The notes under the pieces are model-generated. The model worked only from the letters and a program-made list of their open reading frames with translations, had not been told where the DNA came from and did no database searches. 64,000 nt of DNA from Pedobacter sp. D749. Its GTDB lineage: Bacteria > Bacteroidota > Bacteroidia > Sphingobacteriales > Sphingobacteriaceae. The stretch covers positions 2,108,001 to 2,172,000 of the forward strand of contig NZ_CP079218.1 of the NCBI RefSeq assembly GCF_019317285.1, read 5' to 3'. Positions 62,374 to 64,000 of this stretch are shown here, in pieces. How positions within the stretch are numbered: position 1 is the first letter of the stretch; each line of letters opens with the position of its first letter. Position numbers and translations under genes: made by a program.

Positions 62374-62928
62374 TTATTTGAATTGGTCATGTTGGAGGTG
62401 ATCACTTCCTCTAAGTGTTTTGCGATAGTCCTGGATTATTGTCAAAAGTTTATTTGCGTTTATATCCAGTTCAGATGCGGTCAGAAAGATCTGCAGGTTC
62501 CCCGAGGGATCCTGTATGCCGCTGACCGCCATGGCAGATAGTTTTTTTTGAATGATGGGTATATAATGCGCTGCCCTGCCTACGCTTAGGACCACCAGGG
62601 TATCCCATCCGGCTTTCGTGATTGAGATGTCCAGGATGTCTTTCCATGATATCAGGCCTGCGGCCTTGCTCACTGCGGTAACTTCTGAGTATACTCCTTC
62701 ACTACTGAGTATGAGTAGGGGAGCTGAACGGTTAAGGGAGATCAGCATCCTGATGATGACAATGAGCAGGATAATTCCTAAAACAGCCGACACTCCCCCA
62801 AGTTTAGTGGCAATATTACCAGTGAATAATCCGATGCTGTATAAAAATACCGCCACAAGTGCAATCAGGATGCCTGAGCAGATAAAGATGAGCTGCGCTG
62901 ATTTTTTTTTATTTCTGTAAAATTCCAT
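62374..62928 (-). CDS. STM3941-family membrane protein
   Basis: A 184-residue protein with two N-terminal membrane helices (LIFICSGILIALVAVFLYSIG and VLGIILLIVIIRMLI). The soluble C-terminal part has LILSSEGVYSEV and GLISWKDILDISITKAG, typical of the STM3941 family and resembling a PH-like fold. Function unknown. It is 23 bp downstream of the small gene at 62952. Confidence 0.7.
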   Translation of the reverse strand: MEFYRNKKKSAQLIFICSGILIALVAVFLYSIGLFTGNIATKLGGVSAVLGIILLIVIIRMLISLNRSAPLLILSSEGVYSEVTAVSKAAGLISWKDILDISITKAGWDTLVVLSVGRAAHYIPIIQKKLSAMAVSGIQDPSGNLQIFLTASELDINANKLLTIIQDYRKTLRGSDHLQHDQFK

Positions 62929-62951
62929 TTATTATATTTGAATTCAACTGC

Positions 62952-63182
62952 TTAATGTTGTAGATAGTTCACTTCAAAGCTGCCATACATCGCCATTTCA
63001 GCGCTGTGGGATATGACAAGTTTTAGCTTTAATTTTTCTATTACTTCTTTCGCGAAACTGATGCTTCTGTTCAGGTCCTTAATCCCGCGGACTTCAATTC
63101 CCCGTGAAAGCATTTTGAACTTTGAGGGTTCGAATTTTTCAATGAACTTTTGAATATCGGTTACTTTTTTGTTATCTGACAT
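62952..63182 (-). CDS. hypothetical protein, 76 aa
   Basis: I start at the ATG ending at 63182 (MSDNKKVTDIQKFIEKFEP) since the earlier ATG adds 20 unlikely Lys-rich residues. The 76-residue protein is soluble and basic with two helical regions. Not recognised. It precedes the STM3941-like gene by 23 bp, so both share a transcript. Confidence 0.5.
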   Translation of the reverse strand: MSDNKKVTDIQKFIEKFEPSKFKMLSRGIEVRGIKDLNRSISFAKEVIEKLKLKLVISHSAEMAMYGSFEVNYLQH

Positions 63183-63516
63183 ATTTTGATTTTTAGTGCT
63201 TATAACTTCGAAAAAAGCTTTTTGTTTGCCCTCTTTTTGCACAATGCTTCTTTAAAATCGTCTCATTCTTCGATGTTTTTTTTCTTAACGCTACTCTTTC
63301 TCTTTTTATGTATCAATGCTGCAGTGATTTAGGAAGATCACTGAATGCCTGTCAGCATCTTAATCAGGATCTGGCATTTTACAAATAATTTTTTACCAGG
63401 CATTTTGAGTTACATATCGCTGCTGTCTGCTGATGAGGACCCGTGTATAATTTGGACTGAGCCTATTGTCCACTATCGATGGAATACACATTATACTAAA
63501 ACACTAACTTTGGAAA

Positions 63517-64000
63517 ATGAAGCCTAACCGAGTTATATTTTTCATATTTAATAATGTTCACCTTTTAGATCTGGCCGGTGCGGTAACGGTTTTTTACGAA
63601 TCGGGATGTTGCGGAAAGCAGTATGATATGCGTTACGTTTCGCCATATGACAATCCGGAAAGCTCATCCGGCCTTGGATTTACAAATGTTGAACCGCTCA
63701 GTTCCATTCCCGTTAATCAGCACGATATTGTAATTGTAGCCGGAATGGAAATTGAAAAATGGAACAGGGCAGATGACCATCTCTGGATACCCTGGCTGCA
63801 GTCTGCTGCAGCAACTGGCGCTACGATATCTTCAATTTGTACAGCAGCCTTTGCCCTTGCCGCCGCCGGGCTTTTAAATGGTCAAAACTGTACTACGCAC
63901 TGGGCATGGACTACAGCTTTACAACAGAGATACCCTCTGATCAGGGTGATCGAGAATAAATTATTTGTGCAGAGTGGCAGGATTTTTACCAGCGCGGGGA
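63517..64000 (+). CDS. GlxA-like regulator, 5' part (truncated by window edge)
   Basis: From ATG 63517 the frame runs open to the window edge (161 codons). It reads NNVHLLDLAGAVTVFYESG near residue 12, DIVIVAGMEIEKW near 70 and ISSICTAAFALAAAGLLNGQ near 106, with THWAWTTAL near 128. This is the DJ-1/PfpI-like domain of GlxA-type AraC regulators (LDLAGP...; SICTGAF.LA.AGLL.G..). The AraC domain would follow beyond the edge. A short leader of 0.3 kb precedes it. Confidence 0.75.
   Translation, partial: MKPNRVIFFIFNNVHLLDLAGAVTVFYESGCCGKQYDMRYVSPYDNPESSSGLGFTNVEPLSSIPVNQHDIVIVAGMEIEKWNRADDHLWIPWLQSAAATGATISSICTAAFALAAAGLLNGQNCTTHWAWTTALQQRYPLIRVIENKLFVQSGRIFTSAG

Noticed and set aside
1..64000. 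CRISPR array
   Set aside because: No set of regular repeats of 25-40 bp with unique spacers was seen. The 10- and 11-bp arrays at 48.5-48.7 kb are too short.

Overview
The window looks like chromosomal DNA of a Bacteroidota bacterium, most likely Sphingobacteriaceae (Pedobacter-like). This is inferred from the SusC/SusD pair with its FecR/ECF-sigma switch, the scarcity of Shine-Dalgarno sites, moderate to low GC, and families common in that group (DUF6266, HXXEE, DUF4385, LodA/LodB). No rRNA, complete tRNA or CRISPR array was seen.

Region by region: (1) 1-4.9 kb is AT-rich accessory DNA with an OLD-like ATPase/TOPRIM protein, an unknown protein overlapping a PIN-domain nuclease, and tRNA-derived attachment-site debris at 4.27-4.65 kb next to an XRE-like gene. 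(2) 5-6.9 kb is gene-poor with one secreted protein. (3) 7.2-12.2 kb (minus) carries a peroxide-generating oxidase set: a berberine-bridge-type FAD oxidase, a LodA-like quinoprotein oxidase and its LodB-like maturation flavoprotein. (4) 12.8-17.3 kb holds a Tet(X)-like monooxygenase with an AraC regulator, an EamA exporter, and a divergent HxlR/QorB-like pair with three phased operators. (5) 18.3-22.9 kb has an S41 peptidase, an AraC regulator and a PAS histidine kinase.

(6) 23.1-28.4 kb is a cluster of unrecognised proteins wrapped around a NarL-type two-component system. The first and last genes share a 33-bp leader element (27/33 identical), so they are probably co-regulated. (7) 28.8-38.6 kb holds housekeeping and stress genes (DEAH helicase, GNAT, DUF72, DUF3606, a zincless Fpg/Nei glycosylase, DUF4385, PA2169-like, TPR, LLM oxidoreductase), with several copies of a dispersed hairpin element.

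(8) 39.3-41.1 kb contains a probable frame-split secreted protein. 41.5-47.2 kb resembles a defence island: a PD-(D/E)XK nuclease, an unknown protein, a DUF3800 protein, a membrane protein and a ComEC-like metallo-beta-lactamase-fold protein, then a Crp/Fnr pseudogene. (9) 48.2-50.9 kb is a lysis-cassette-like module: an HTH protein, two helically phased repeat arrays, DUF6266, a holin-like membrane protein, a CHAP endolysin and a protein with unimolecular-spanin topology. (10) 51-52.4 kb has a Crp/Fnr regulator with an HXXEE membrane protein. (11) 52.4-61.3 kb (minus) is an ECF sigma/FecR/SusC/SusD/phosphoesterase/GDPD locus that looks devoted to organophosphate scavenging. (12) 61.5-62.2 kb is a nest of REP-like palindromes. 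The right edge cuts a GlxA-like regulator.
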